This document shows positions 12,201-27,200 of a stretch of DNA of 64,000 nucleotides, one piece after another. The notes below the pieces were generated by a model. It saw nothing but the letters and a program-made list of their open reading frames with translations, was not told the origin of the DNA and searched no databases. Positions within the stretch are counted from its first letter, which is position 1. Each line of letters begins with the position of its first letter. Source of the DNA: Thamnaconus septentrionalis. Lineage: Eukaryota > Chordata > Actinopteri > Tetraodontiformes > Monacanthidae. The DNA lies in NCBI GenBank assembly GCA_009823395.1, contig CM020510.1:15747773-15811772 (forward strand), in the 5' to 3' direction. A program made the translations under genes and the position numbers.

Positions 12201-15200
12201 TGCAACTCTACTATTTGACTTGCAATTGCAATTAACGACCTTTACGTCTCTTTTCTTTCACTAACAACATTGTCCCTTGTTCCACTTCCCCCACATCCTC
12301 GTTCCTCCAGTTACCATCGATTCCCTGTACAAAGTGACGGAGGGCGGCCAGTCGGACATCTTCCATCGGCATGCCGACGGCAGCTTCGACCCGGCCTGCT
12401 GTTTCACGGTGTACCACGGGAACCACATGGAGTCCCTGGACCTGGTGACGTCCAACGCAGAGGAGGCCAGAACCTGGATCACTGGCCTCCGCTACCTGAT
12501 GGCCGGCATCAGCGATGAAGACTCGCTGGCCAAACGCCAGCGCACACATGACCAATATCCCTTTCGGCGTCGTTGTGTGAAGTGCAGTGTCTTGAAATTT
12601 GTCTCTACGGAAGCAGGAGTGATTTTTTTTCAGTAGGCCCTCTGCACACGAATGGTTCCTTAACATGTTGGACGTGGTTGAAACAGACGTTCGAGGAGGC
12701 CGACAAGAACGGAGATGGACTCCTAAACATCGACGAGATCTACCAACTCCTCCACAAGCTGAACGTCAACCTGCCGCGGAGGAAGGTCAAGCAGATGTTT
12801 CAGGTCAGAAATGAAGTAACAGTGACTTGTTTAGCGGACGATTCTTTCTTACCAAACGATTTCGACTGGGTTTTTGAACTACAACCACACAGGCATCACA
12901 CATTTGTTATTTTCTAACTTACATATGGGGAACACACTTCAGTTTGAGGCATCATCAAAGATGATCCTGGCAGGAACATTCCCATTAATGCTTCTAGTCC
13001 GACTAAAACCAAGTTAAAAACAGATCTGCCTTCATTTCAGCCTATTAGATTCCCCGATTTTTTAATGTTTTATCTCAGTGACGTCACGTCTCTGTTGCAT
13101 TTTTCATTTTGAAGGAATTTGTGCAGTTCAGATAAACAGAGAGACATTTCATCTTATCCGGGCGACTCTCTTTAAAAGGAAAGGGCTGAAACAGGCAGAT
13201 GTGAGGGGAGGGGAGGTGGCTTCAATTTTTTAACACAGTAGTCACTCTCAATAATGTGAGAGATCTGCTGGCTTTTCTGATGTGACTAATGATGTGCCCA
13301 TCAGAAAAGAAGGAGTTTGCAACTTTTTTGATGCAGTAGTGGCAAAAAAGTTTTCTTACACTTTATTTTTAATTTTACACAATCTCAAATATATTGTCAT
13401 GAAAAATTTTGGGGAAATATTTTTTTGCGTTTCAAAAGTTGTGGCTGTAGCAGACAAATGACAATGTTTCTATTTGTTTATTTGAGGAAACAAGTCTTAG
13501 TAATAAGTTGTTAGTAAAATTCTTGTACTTGCCCTTGATGTGTGGCAAGGTGCATTACATTGCTGAAACTGCAGAAGGGACCATGTGGGTGACTTGATTG
13601 AAAGAAATTGCACTTTGAGACGCAAGAGTGTCCAAAAACCTGATTCCACCCCTGTATGACCATAAACTACTAAGACATCCCAAAACAGAAGTCACAATGC
13701 ATCTTCCATATCTATCACTATCTGTGTAGAGAAGCAGGACTAAAGGGTAAAACATGGTTACAATTCCAAAGATTCATTTTTTTGTTTGATATTCTGACCA
13801 CTACAATCACTATGTAAGCTTACATCAGATAAACCTAAAGATGTACGCCTAAAAAAAAGGCATTATTTCCATTTCAACATTGGCAGAACACCATGTTGCC
13901 GCCAGAACAGCTTGTGCACTTGTTCAAAAATACCTCAACGCTCTTTGTTTTCTGTCCATAAGTTCCTCATAGAGTCCCTCACAGTGATTTATCCGCCTAG
14001 TTGTGTGTAGTTTTCTCCAAGATCGAGTCCCCTGTGGCCCACAGTGAGCTCATTATGGGGGCGTGATGGAGGCATTAGCAGGTATTATTAGATCTAGTGT
14101 GGAGACGAAGGGCTCCCCATGAGAGCGGAGTAATATGAGTCGCTGGATTCCCAGTGAGCGGACGCAGCAAGGTGGCAGGACGGAATGAGCAACGAGCCGC
14201 ACCGTGCATGTCCTCAGGCGATATGTAGCGAGGTATCAGGTCAGGAGCAGAGACAGGCAGCTGTGTGCAGAAGGTATTGCGCCGGTGCTTAGGGTGGGAA
14301 TTTGAGGTAGAAATGATGAAGTGAGAAACAATGGTGCAGGTGGGAGTCGGAGCATACATCAAATGTGGAGTTTATGACAATGTTCAAATACGAGAGAAAT
14401 ATTTTTGGCTTATTGCTTCCAGTTTTCATCTACAGTTCTGCAGTTTTCTTTTTCTTATTTGGCTTGATGTTCCTATTAGTCACCATTTAGACCAACACAA
14501 AGGCATCTGCTTATTATGTAAAAAAAAAAAAGCCTCCAAAGTTCCAGTGTCTTGGAGCAACAGCGGATATACTTTTCTAGAAGGTGGAAGGGAGGCTAGC
14601 AGCCCAGCCAAGAGAAAACTGCAAACGCTAAGTGAAAATACAGTCTTGCTTACGCAACTCTTACTGACTGGACCCTCTACAGCCTTTATGGGACTGCGGA
14701 TATTGGCGGAAAGTTTTAATGACAGGTTGCGTGCAACACAAATCGTTGCCACAGCATGTTCTTCAGCCAAGACAGCACCACTGAGGTGCGAGGATAACAA
14801 CGTTAATCAATACAGATTTGAACAGCTTTCCTGTTAATTGTGAACACATTGGTGATCAAGAATCATCACAACAAAAAACTGAAGTCCAGCTTGCGTTGCT
14901 GGTCCAACTACACACATGCAACACAATGCCATGTTAAATAAGTGAATTTGAGTGAATATAAGTGATAACAATACCTATGAAGTAACACATGAAAAGAAAC
15001 AAAAGAAACAGGGTTATTTAACTCTTTATCGTGCCTCTTTTCCAACCTGTTGTATGAAAGCCATTATTTTTGACACGGCACCAACATCCTCTGTGGTTTG
15101 TTCTGTCATTGGAAAAAACAATCTCCCCTACTGCTCACTCTCAGGAGGCCGACACAGACGACCAGCAGGGCACGCTGACCTACGAGGAGTTCTCCGTCTT

Positions 15201-18200
15201 CTACAAGATGATGTCCCTGAGACGGGACGTCTTCCTGCTGATGATGGCCTACAGCGACAGGAAGGATCACCTGACCGCCGACGAGCTCGCCAACTTCCTG
15301 CGCAACGAGCAGAAGGTGAGCGGCGACTGTGGTCCGCTGCGATGGCACACCACCCCACACGTCCTTCGGATCTCCCACAACGTTGACCCTGCTCCCCCCA
15401 CTTAGCCTGACGTCTCGCTCCTCCACCTCAGCTGTCTGCTCACGAGAGGCCGATCTGTCACCCCTGAAATGGCTCCGTCTCCTGGGTGTCGCCTCATTGT
15501 CCTCCTCCCCCGCTGGCTTATCTTTGTGTTCCCACGCGCTGCGCTCTTTTCCCTTTTAAACACGGCTCCGGTTGAATTTTCCATCGTGCTGCATTCACTG
15601 TCACGCCAGCGACGCGCAGCGTTAATAGCGTTGGCGGCCTGTTCTGCCTGTTTGTCATGGCTTCTGAGAAAAATGTGGCGAAATCAGTTTGTCTTCATTC
15701 AGTACTTGTTTAAAGACTGACTTGATGACTATATTGTTGAAAAGATTATAATGCTCTCTGTTGTTTATTCCTATGTCCAGATGACCAATGTCACGCCAGA
15801 GCACGTTGCAGAGATCATTGAGAAATTTGAGGTCGCCGACGAAAACAAACAAAGAGGCGTCATGGGGATTGAAGGTAATATCACTCAATTTCTCCTGTCC
15901 ATTTTCCTTAACTGCAAAGCATTTCCACTACTTAAGAGGTAATTATGTGGTTTTCAGAAAAACTGTCTAAATTCATTGACCAGCATCATTTATTTGAATC
16001 ATTCTGAACCACAAATCAGATGTATTTTGACCCTTTTTTTACCACTGCTGCATTAATGTACTGCATGTATCTTCATGCCTACAAGGTATTTGTCTGTTTT
16101 GGTTGCATACTGAAAAACTGTTATGGGACATACTAATTGGAATGTGCATATCTGCATATATGGACCCCCTCAAAAATGAGATGGGACATCTCAAAGGGCT
16201 ATCCATGAAATAAAGAAAGAAAGAAAGAAAAGAAATAAATATCGACAGTTTTGCATTGAAAAACACTACATTGGATGGTCTAACAACCATTATAAAATAC
16301 AGGGAGACCTGATTGACCTCATTTTGCAAAGCTGTCATCCAAATGGTTTTCAGTCACATGAACTCTTTTTTTTTTTTTAAGATGAGAGAGACACATGGCC
16401 TCAGGTCCAGGTGACAAAAACAGGAAGCGAATGCTAACTTCAACAAAATGGTGACATCAGCTGGGATGTTGCAATGTTTGGCCGTTTGATCGGAACTGCA
16501 CAACCATTCCTCGTCAGGGATATTTGCCAACTCCCAACTGGCTCTGTCCCAACCCCCCAACACTGAGACGAATGCCTGAGAATATCCATAGTATGTATGT
16601 AGAAGGCAGTGCAATGGTGCACTCAAGAGCAGACCTTGACCATAAACAAACTTGCATATTAAGCTTGCTTGCGTATTAAGATCTTCTGACCACACGGCAT
16701 GTGCAATACAAAAGTTGTGCATTTAAGCAGTATAACCTGCTGATTACACGACTGCTGATGGAAAACGCCTTAATGAGCTCGTCAAAGTCGCAATAGCATG
16801 GACAAAGTGGAGTCGCTCCTCTCTGCCTGTCTACACAGCCGGTAGAGGTATTGCATCAAAACTCTGCAATCAGATTTTTACTGACTTTGCTCTCAGTTGC
16901 TTGTGGTTCTTTGGTTGCTCCATGTTGTTTTAATACACACAGAAGACCGAAGTGTGACAGAAAGTGTTAAATCTAATGTGAGAAAAACGACAAAGGTTGT
17001 TCCTCAAAAATGGACCACCCCTGTCTCAATAATTCAGAAGGGCTTCTTTTCCAATTGAATATATGAATTAAATCATATCTGTGGAACACTCCATCTGGCG
17101 TGTCAGGCTTTTTGACAAGAAGTGAAAGCGAAGGACTGCGAAAATGTTCTGATCTGTGTGCGTGTGCGTGTGCGTGTTTTTTAAATTTTTTTATGGCTCT
17201 GGCTCACCTCTGAGTGCAACTTTCAGTGTGACTATTCGAACCAACGGGTGAGCTGGGGAGAGAGGAGTGAGGCTGAGGGCGGAGGAAGTGAGAACATCTG
17301 ACAGGAGCGAGTTGGAGGAGGGGAGGACGAGGATTGGCGAGGGGGCTAATCTCGTCGTCGGAGGCTTGAAGGTTAAGACTGTGTGCGTCCGCCTGATTAG
17401 AGCACCGGGCTTGATGTCTCGCCTACAGGCCCGGGAATATGTGCATTTAATCGCGGCACGTGTGCAGATGTGACAGAAATGTGCAAACAGATTCGTGTTG
17501 ATTTTTTCCTCCACTGTGTTTGGCCTCCTCACATCTGTGTGATTGTGCTCGGCAGGGCTTTGGAAGCGTGCCACCATGAGTAACGTCAGCGCTGACGTTA
17601 CGCATGGTGGCACGACAATGAGGTTGTACGTCCGGTTGATTATCTTACAGCAGGAATTTTTTTCATATACATGGGACTGCTTTTCTTTTTTGCTCCACGT
17701 GAACTTGTCTGCTCTCTGGATTTGCACCCCGATCTCGGTATGCGAGTCTCATTTTTATCCGTCCTGCCTGGATGAAAGGGCGCTTCCTTCCTGCTCGGTG
17801 CTCTACATGCCACACCAAAGGTTTGCTGCAGTGTTAAAAAGCCTCGCCGCCCACAGCAGAACTTGGAATTCAAAGATTTGATGCTGCACAGAATTGACTT
17901 GAATAAGTTATTTTTTGTCTTTAACGAACCACAGAAATGAGAAGGGTCCATCTGTTGCTTCTTTTGCTGTCTCGACTTTTCAAGAAAGTGTATACAAAAT
18001 CTTTGTCATGTCACAAGTATGGATTTCATGCAGGAGCAAAGTACTGCGGCATGATCAGGGAATTAGCATTTCCTATTCTTTATTTCTGGATCTGGATTTC
18101 CTTTTTAAACAGTGCTCAGGGTCACTAGCTTAAGAGTCTCTGTGCAGACACAGCGCTGCTCTGCGCTAAAAAAAACACAATATAACAGCCCACATGGTGC

Positions 18201-21200
18201 AGTCTACACCAAAACACTCACTCATCAACTTTCTTCAAACTTCATTTTCACACAGGTTTCACAAGTTTAATGCGGAGCCCGGCGTGTGACATTTTCAACC
18301 CGCTGCACAACGAGGTGAACCAGGACATGGACCAGCCTCTTTGCAACTACTTCATTGCCTCCTCTCACAACACGTACCTGACCGGAGACCAACTCCTGTC
18401 CCACTCCAAGACCGACATGTACGCCTGGGTGCTGCAGTCCGGCTGCCGTTGCGTGGAGGGTGAGCACGTCACGATTAAAACTGAGAGTGCAACACGAGGT
18501 CCGGGTGTTCTGACGTTCAGCAGGAAAATGCCACAATGTGGGAATCATGCTAAACATTTCCAATGCTGTGAAGCTGCTTCACTGCCGTAGCTGTCTAACT
18601 GCCGTGGATTACCGAGGCACTTGAGATTAACTGAGCCATAGCCAATGTTATTAGTGGCACATTTGCTTTTCCGTGACATAACAACACCTGTGCCATTACA
18701 TTTGACAAGGTGGATTTTATGGGTGCTTAGAATTGCAAAGTGCGAAAACCCTCGTTAATGTTATTGCTCTGCATTGCACTAAAAACTCCTGAAAAAAAAT
18801 AAATGATAGTGCTGTTAAATCCCAATAACTCAGCAGCCGTCGCTCCCCATGCAGAAAAGGTGCCGCAACAACACAGTGCGGCACAGTCCCACGGCCTCTA
18901 TTGTCTGACAGCTGCTTCTGTTCGCAACCAGAATAATTCATTCCCGAGGAAAGTGAAGCAGTTCGGCAAAAGAAGCCGTGACATCCAAAAGTCTCACACT
19001 GTCCTTTGCTCTGTATTCAAAAACGGCCTGTCAGAAAAACTGCTAAAAAATACATCATACTGTTTTATTCATGCATCATTTCTCCTGCTTTCTCTGTGCG
19101 CTGCAGTGGACTGCTGGGATGGTCCTGATGGAGAGCCAATGGTCCAACACGGATACACTCTGACCTCAAAGATACCATTCAAGCTGGTCATAGAGACCAT
19201 CAATAAATATGCCTTCATAAATAACCAGTGAGTCCCAGTGCCCTGTTGTGTGTCTATGTGTGAGTGTGCGTCCTTGTGCGACAGCGTGTGACATTTTATG
19301 GAAAGTAGGTGTTTCCATTATCCCACAGGTATTGTACAGGAAGGAAATGGCTCGGAACAGCCAATAGAAATTCAGGTTCTCTCTATTTTCTGCCGGAGAC
19401 GGATTTATAAATGGAAGTGAAACATCTATTCTGGTCGAAAAACTCGTTTAGTAAATGATGTTTGGAGAAACTCTGCATTGTGCGTTAAGCTCATCGGGCA
19501 ACATGTGGAATGGGAAAGGACAACATAGCGGTGCTACTATCAAATACAGTCTAGCCAAGTTGCAGGACTAGTGCTTTTTTTTCTTACTTTCTTTTAGGTA
19601 TATGTTTAAGAGGTTCCCCTCACAGGCTGACAAAGAACTTTGGAGATTATATTTGTTCCCTTTCGCGAGAGTCAAACTTTGCGTTTGCTGGCAGTAATTA
19701 CCACCCTTTAACCAAGCCATCTGCTTTGCAGTGTTTCCCCCAGCTCTGGGAGAAGCCAATGTTTATCTCTGACCGGCAATAGCCAAGCAAAGCGGCGACA
19801 AAACGCGCAGGTCCCGCTGCCACGTTGGCTCAGTCAGAGTGGCGACGACGACCACCGCTTGGTCTCAAGCCATCTTTTTAATTCAAACATATAGGCACCA
19901 GTAGAATAACTGAGGAAACAGCTTGCAAGTGGGATGGAAATAAAATGGCGCCTGAATTTCAGTCGTAATTTACGCGTTTTATCGATTATAGCGTAAGTAC
20001 AGAGATAAAATGTAGTAGTAATTAACATCCGTTTTAAAATCTTGAATTATATGATTACACATATTTATTTCATTGTCATCTCAGGTTTTAATACATAACC
20101 TTTTTTGAGGTTGGTTTTCAACTGGGTGTGATATTTGCAGGTCAATGGTAGCGCGGCAGCCTCACGTTGACGGTGCCTCGCACTCAGATTGCGACAGTCA
20201 TCTTTTCGCTTTTCAGTTCCTCCTGCAGTCTCCCTCCTGCATGCAGAGCGCTACCCAAGTCTCAGCGGTGTAAAAAATTTAAACAGCTGTTGGTGGAAAC
20301 ATGCCACCGCAGGGGAGTGGTAGTTGGTGGAGGAAGGAGGAGTGTGCGTGTGTGTGCGCGCGTGTGTGTGTGTGTGTGTGTGTGTGTTTTGGGGAGCAGA
20401 CCTGCGTCCCCCGAGGGAGAGGCGCCGGGCTGACAAACCTGACATTTGAGCCGCGCGCTGCCACAAGTGTGGCCACAAGTCGTCTCACCGTTTCTAGATG
20501 AAAGCAGGAGGCACCTGCAGGGAAGGTTCCTCGTTGCTCCAGCGGTACGGCGCGTTCCAGAGATCTAAATGACAAGATTCCGCTCCATTTTCAAGAGCGA
20601 AAAATAAATAAATAAATAAAAAATCTGCTGGTTTATGTACAGGCAGTTGCCTCAGGTAGGATTTCACATTTCATCAAGGGCAGCGTATTTTCTCCCCCGC
20701 AGGGGGCGATAGATCAGTTTTCTCACGTCGGGTCATGTTTACCTATCGGAACAGGTGCCCTGTTCCTGGTTTGTAAAGCGGGCTGGTGTTCCCTCCCCCA
20801 CGGCTACAAGGAATGGCGTTAGGTCTCACACCCGGGTGACACAAATGGGAGCATCCGTTTATAATGTCGCACATCTTGGAACGAATGAAAGTTTACTCTT
20901 GGGACTTGTCATGCGAGCAATTCCTAATCCCTAGATTAAACCGGCAAAACCGTCAACACTTTCGCATTAGTCAACAAGATTCAAGCATGTGCTTAGTCTT
21001 AGTTTGGTTATCTCAAATTTTCTGTAAACATGAAAATAGAGAGTAGAGAAAAATTATTTTTAGTAACATAGGCAATCGTACTGGTAGAATTGGTTCCACT
21101 GCAAAGGTCATAGTTAAAGAAGATCAATCTTGAGCCAGATTTTTTTGGACAATGTTTTTTAATTTATTGAAATCTGAACATTTAAAAAAAAAAAAATATT

Positions 21201-24200
21201 TGTCTTGCAGGTATCCAGTCGTCCTGTCCATAGAGAACCACTGTAGCATCCACCAGCAGAAGAAAATTGCGCTGTACCTGCGAGACATCTTTGGAGACAA
21301 ACTGGATGTGGGAGACATCCTGAACGGGGACTCTGCAACTCTACCGAGTCCTCACAGCCTGCGGGGAAAGATCCTCATCAAAGTGAGTCTAGGGCGGTTG
21401 GGAAAAGGATAAATAAAATAAAGCCATCCATGAGCAACGCTCATCTCTGCGTTTTCTTGGTCTTATTTTGGCGGGGAGAGCAGAGAGCTCGTTATCGCTC
21501 AATATTTCACGTCATGTGTGCTGCTATTCTGAGGACTGGGAGAAAGGAGCAGGACTGCCAGGAAGCTAATTAGTGCCCATAAACAGAGGACAAAGGAGAA
21601 AGTGAGGACCAAACTAGGTCAGTGTATTAATTAAAGCAGGGAAGGAAGAGATGCGCAGATGCGATGACCAGCAATAGACTGATGATTTCTACCATGTTGT
21701 GTTCTACAAGTAAAGAAAGACGCAGAGATGTGATGCACACATAATATACATATATGTACCAAAGTATGTCTTGACTGTAAAGATATTATTAAAACTTAAT
21801 CTTCAATCTTAATCTTAATGGCCTCTATCCGCTACAATTCTGAAATTAACCACAATGCATGCATGAATATTTAAAGACCTTTAAAATTTTGATGAGAAAT
21901 TTGCCCTGTTACTATCTCGCATGGATTTATGTGGAATAATAACGAACCATTTTTTTTTTTTGTGCAAAACTGGGGCTTATTTAACTGTTCACAAACGGAA
22001 TAATTAACATGAGAGGAGCACTGTTGCTTCGGATACCAGCATGGATATGATGCCGCAGCCTGCTGTGGTCTGAGATGCGACAGATGTGCTCGTATTCCGC
22101 ACAAGAGCATTTCTATTTCTTAACAGTAACAACTGTCAACAGTCTGATTTATTTTTTGTTTATTTGCTCAGTCAGTCATTTGGATTGGCTGAAACTGGAC
22201 CGGGACTTAATAGTCACTCTGCAGTGTTAATTGTAATCATTAGACACACCAGGGACGCAGAGCGATCCATCTTGTTAAGCGTCCCAGTGCTGCATTGTTC
22301 TACGACGGCACTTGCTGCATGAGTCTTGTCCAATTACCAAAACATCTGGCTCGGTCCGCCGAAGTCAAGTCGTACCATTATGTCGGTAAATGTGTTGAAC
22401 TTGTGGTATTTGAAAAATACAGGAAAAGAAGATCGGATCTGTTATCTGAAAAGTTGCCATTGCTGAAGCGCCAAACGTTGCAATCACAAAAGGCCCCACA
22501 GCTCTGATCAGCTCCGAGAGACAGACTTGAACCCAAGGAATTATCTTTATTTCAACTCGTCTGATCTTCTGTCTGACAGGTTCGGGTTCAGGTTCAGAGG
22601 ATCCTTATCCACCTGTAGACGATCCAGCACCGAGCAAGGGAGCAAAGGCTCGCCAAATATATTCGATAATTCGCCGGAGAAAGCTGATAAAAATTGACTT
22701 GTGGTGGGAAGAAAGCTCGCATTGTTCCTCTGGAAGAGAGGCCTCGGCTTTGTCCCTTCGCAGCCAGATGTCTGAAAACTGAAAGAGCGTTATTGATTTT
22801 CCATAAAGCCCTTTAGCCCGCCTTTTCACAGCTTTCGCCATCTCTTCCACCCCCCTGCTGCCCTCGCGCCAGATTCTTTTCACCTCTTGCCATCCCCCAG
22901 TGGAGCGTGAGACAACCGAGTCACAAGACAATGAGGGTCGAGTGGTGAAAGGGTTTTTGACTGTGGCAGACGCGAGGCGGCAGAAAGGGGGATGCCATTT
23001 ATGATAGTGGTTAAACAAAAAAATAAAATAAAAAAGGGGTGCCGTCGGTGCCAGCGTCGGCGAGAGACTCGGTGTGGGAAGCTGAGAGTCTGGCATTGAT
23101 TTTGGAAAGGAGCTTAGAAAATCTTGACTCCCACTCACACCTTCCGAGTGGCTCACTAATGGGATTCCACTTAGATGTTAGGGCTGCTCGGGGATCCCCG
23201 CAGAAAATCTGCAGCCTGTTGTGCGCACACGAGTGTGCGCGCCGTGCCCCATTGTGCACCTGAATGCGGCGGTAATGGCTTTGCCTCGAATATCAAGACT
23301 GTTTTCAAGTCTGCGGCGCGAGCAGCAAGATGTTTATAGTGCACATAAGATATATTCATGTCTTAAATGGGCACTCATCAATCTTTTTTTTTTTTATCTC
23401 TCTCTATCTTTCCAGGGGAAGCGTCTGCCCGCCTATTTGTCTGCCGATGCAGAAGAAGGAGAGGTGTCCGACGACGACAGTGCTGATGAAATCGAGGACG
23501 ACTTCAAGCTGAAAAGCAGCAACGTGAGCACAAGTGTTGAACTAAAGATCTTATGTTGAAAAATTGTATTCTAGTCATCTGTGGCTTTCTCTGAAATTTA
23601 ATTCATTCTATAATTTTTTTTTAAAATTCATTACATAAGATAAGACAACCATATATATGTTGGAAAGTAGCTGGTGTTTCAAGATGATCTATTTCCCTTC
23701 AAGCCATTGCAAAGTAATGCCAGGTAAAATAAATGATTCAGCTTTAATGTATTTTCATAGCCTGTCAAGGAAAGTACTAAAACGTTTTAATATACAAAGA
23801 CAACACGCTGTGATTTGATTTTTGAGAAAAATATGATCTTATTTCTTCCGTATAATTACATTACCGTTTGATTTCACATTTGTCTTTAGCTCATGTAGAA
23901 GCAGAAAAAAGCAATACATCCAAATTTATTTATTTCTCTGTCCAAGGACCACAAGCAGCCATTAGATAATGAGTTCTTAATGATGCCGTGCTCCATTTAA
24001 CGACTTTAAATGTTGCTTGTAATGTTCTACTAATCGCCTTTTCAGGAACGTTTCAGAATAATCAGTGCTTGTCCGTGCAGACACACATTTTAAGCCGACG
24101 CATTCCAACACATAGTTTAATATCGCTCATTATTGCCTGGTGCACAATTTTCATCGTTGATTTCGCGTCGCGGCAGTGCCGAGGCCCTCCATGCCACAGC

Positions 24201-27200
24201 TAAGCATGGAAAACACTCCAGATGGTTCTGTTGTGTAACCAAATGTGACATCATTCTCCCCCTGTTTAGCTGGAGGCAGGAAGCTGCAGATGCCACCGTG
24301 GATGATTATTGCCGTTTTAAAAGGGTGGTGGCAGGTTTCCACACATGAGAGCTTTTGTTTTCTGGAACTCATTAGGCCAGCGTGCTCTCACAATCGCCTC
24401 CACGTTATTTATCACTGCATGAGGAGTGTGATGAAACTGCCATCGGGGAGTAATACTCTGGTCGTAGGTTGCAACGTGTGTATTTCATTTGAATTATCTC
24501 ACTTGTTCGATCAGGTTCGGGCAAAGGTGGCGCTGTGTTCAGTTGTAGTGGCTCAGGAGTAACCATCTGTTCTGATCTCACTCTTCTGAAGCTGCTTCAC
24601 CGTACACCTTGAGATATTAACTATCAAGCATATAAGTTTGCTACACTAAATTAGCACCTGGACAGTAAGGATGCTATTATTCTTTTAAGCGGAATAGCCA
24701 AAAGTCTCCTCCATTAGCCTGTCCCTGAGATTTTGGCTATAGATTGCTACCATGAGTGATATCTTGTTCTTGGCTCCAAAATGGCAGTCCAATATTGCAA
24801 TGCTGGACATGTTCAAGGGTGGCCATTGTCAAAAGTTTGTGACCATAGACAGCCTGCAAAAAGATTCTCAGAATTTCAGAAATTTGAAATGCCCATCTCA
24901 GGGTTGGACTGCTAATGCGTCCAAAAAGCCAACCAATAGAATTGCAGTATGAAATGATGTACTGTGGTGCGAAAGCTAGACAAACAGATGGTCTGCAGCT
25001 TTCCTTGAAGGTAAAATGCACCAAAGATATGTGTAAATAAGACACCCTTGCTGGGTTCAATGCCAGGCCTCTGTTATTTCTCAACATTTATGTCTTTTCT
25101 TGGGATTTCTTCCCAAAAAGTTGACGTTTTATACCTACAGACTTACAATGAATGTACCTATATGGCTAAAATCTAGGTTGCGTTTTCTCCTCTCCTATTT
25201 ACAAACATTAAAGGTTAGGTTGTACCCAAGATTATAGATTCATACTGTGTAGCTTGAATTAACAAGATTAGCTTAGTCTTTATGAATTATTGTTAAAGCA
25301 ATATTCCATTTGTAAAGATCATACGCGTGTGGGATGACCAGGACATTTGGGAAGTGGATGGGTTTCCAGTGAAGACGTGCCAAAGATTCATGATCCGAAT
25401 GTTGGGAACAGCCAAACAGCACACGGCCAATGTCTGAGCTCAAAAGATTTTCTTTGAGGCCTCTCACTGTTGTTTGCTGTGGTGTCTGCTTCGTAGACTA
25501 TAAAATCTGAATGTGTGGTGGAAATCCAAGTTCAGTGGTTAACACAGGTTCTAGCTGCATGCATTGAATGCAGGTTTGCATTGATGGATCAAGAGTTTTT
25601 GGCTGTGACAGTATCACCGTGTGGGGTTGTATCTCCATAACTTTTCAAACAAGACCCTCATGATTTAAAGGCTATCTCAGTGCTGTAATATACTGGACTG
25701 AGATTCTGCAGCCAGTGGCAGTCTCATATCTTCACAATCTAGGGCAAGATAGCAAGTCTGGAACCCACAGAGCCAGGGTTATCGCATACAACCTCCAGAC
25801 TGTGGAGAGAATGGAGAAGCATGTCAATGGCCCAGACCACAAGCTTCCTGAAAAGCTGGGGAATTGAGCGCCTGCACATGCTGGCCTGACCCACACAACC
25901 ACACTTCCCCACTTGCAACACATCCCCGCTGAGGAATGAGCTGCCACCTTACAACCACATTTGACGAGGCCGCTGGCCAGAGTGACGATGACTTGCCAGA
26001 TCGCTCTAGTCACATAGGATTCCGCTGTCCCAAATGTCTTGTTTGTTCCTTGCTGAGGGTTGTTGATTGGATAATTACTTGTTTTTGGACCCATCCAATA
26101 CCTCAAATGACACGAGACAATAATGTCAGCATCATCAGGAGAACAGCATGAACACCAATCAGCTGGGGAAGAAATTTAGCACATTTTTGTTGAAACCTAA
26201 GCCACTTCTCAGCTGTGCTGTTTGTTGCCCCATGAAAGTATGATCCTAACACATAGGAAATTATTAGAAAGGGGGATGAACAAGCTTTTCATTGATGACT
26301 GAACCATTAATAAGGTGGCAACTGAGAAAGAATCAATCCAAAAAAGTTCAAAATCTTTTTGGTATGCCCATAAGATGCGACAGGTCTGTGGTAATGCAGC
26401 ACTCAAGACAATCCCATGTCCGTCTGTGTTGTTTTAGCGTCTTTCCCCAACGTCCTCCTTTTGACTGTCTTCATCTTTCACACAGGGCAACGGTCACCAC
26501 CAGGTTGAGTCTCACATCAGGAAGAAACTCGACTCTCTGCTGAAGGAGTCTCGGATCGGCGACAAGGAAGATTCGGACAGTTTCAGCATTCGGGCTCTGC
26601 TGCGGGCCACACATCAGGGTCTTCAAAAGAACCTGCGACAGGTAGCGGCCTCGACGAAGTTTCAGGAAGAGTGTTGTGAGTGTATGTGAGAAGTGAAGAA
26701 GGGAGAGTGTGAGGAGGGTTTAAGTAGGCCATCCCTTTAGTCATGGATATTATCAAAAATAGAGTAGCCTAATAGCAAACCCCTCAAGCAAATCAGTTAA
26801 AGTACAGAAGCAGAACCTCCGGCTTGGCGATGTTGAATCCCAATATGTCAAAACAGACTGAAAATGATGTCTGCAGTGATGCTTAAGATTTAAATTCCCT
26901 GCTGTTCCCATTTATAGAAGCTTTTCCTGACAGTCACTTTGTCTGTTGGGTGTTGCACATTTGGATTTACCATTCTCTTTTTTCTACTCACTTGCTTTTA
27001 TGGCAATCCTGCCTCTTGCAGTGGCCTTGAAAATTTTCATCCTAACTCCGTTGTCTCTGTAATTTTCTTCTCTTTTGTAGCTGCCCCGCCTCCCCCCCCT
27101 CTCCCCGCTCTACTTTGTTAGCTTATGACTTGCAGCCTCTCCAGCTCATACGCTGCCAGGGTTTAAATGAATCACTGAGTTCAAAATCGGTGTGTGTGTG

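Larger units (their letters stand above)
15875..18255 (+). other. plch1 intron 6 (2.4 kb)
   Basis: It contains a short copy of a dispersed repeat (16155-16240, separate entry), a T10-type run at about 16367, and a 48-bp near-perfect palindrome at 17567-17614 (separate entry). No further coding exon or RNA gene was recognised. Confidence 0.6.

Noticed and set aside
12573..12917. Open frame through the start of plch1 exon 4 that adds residues before WLKQTFEE, using a TTTTTTTTCAG acceptor at 12633
   Set aside because: It would insert about a dozen non-conserved residues and needs a poor donor; the AT-AC reading gives the exact conserved junction.
14331..14837. 168-codon open frame in plch1 intron 4
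   Set aside because: Composition is unlike protein (Lys run from A11, no motif) and it has no splice relation to the neighbouring exons.
25732..26106. 124-codon open frame on the minus strand in plch1 intron 10
   Set aside because: No domain, no start context, and nothing recognisable; probably chance or old repeat.
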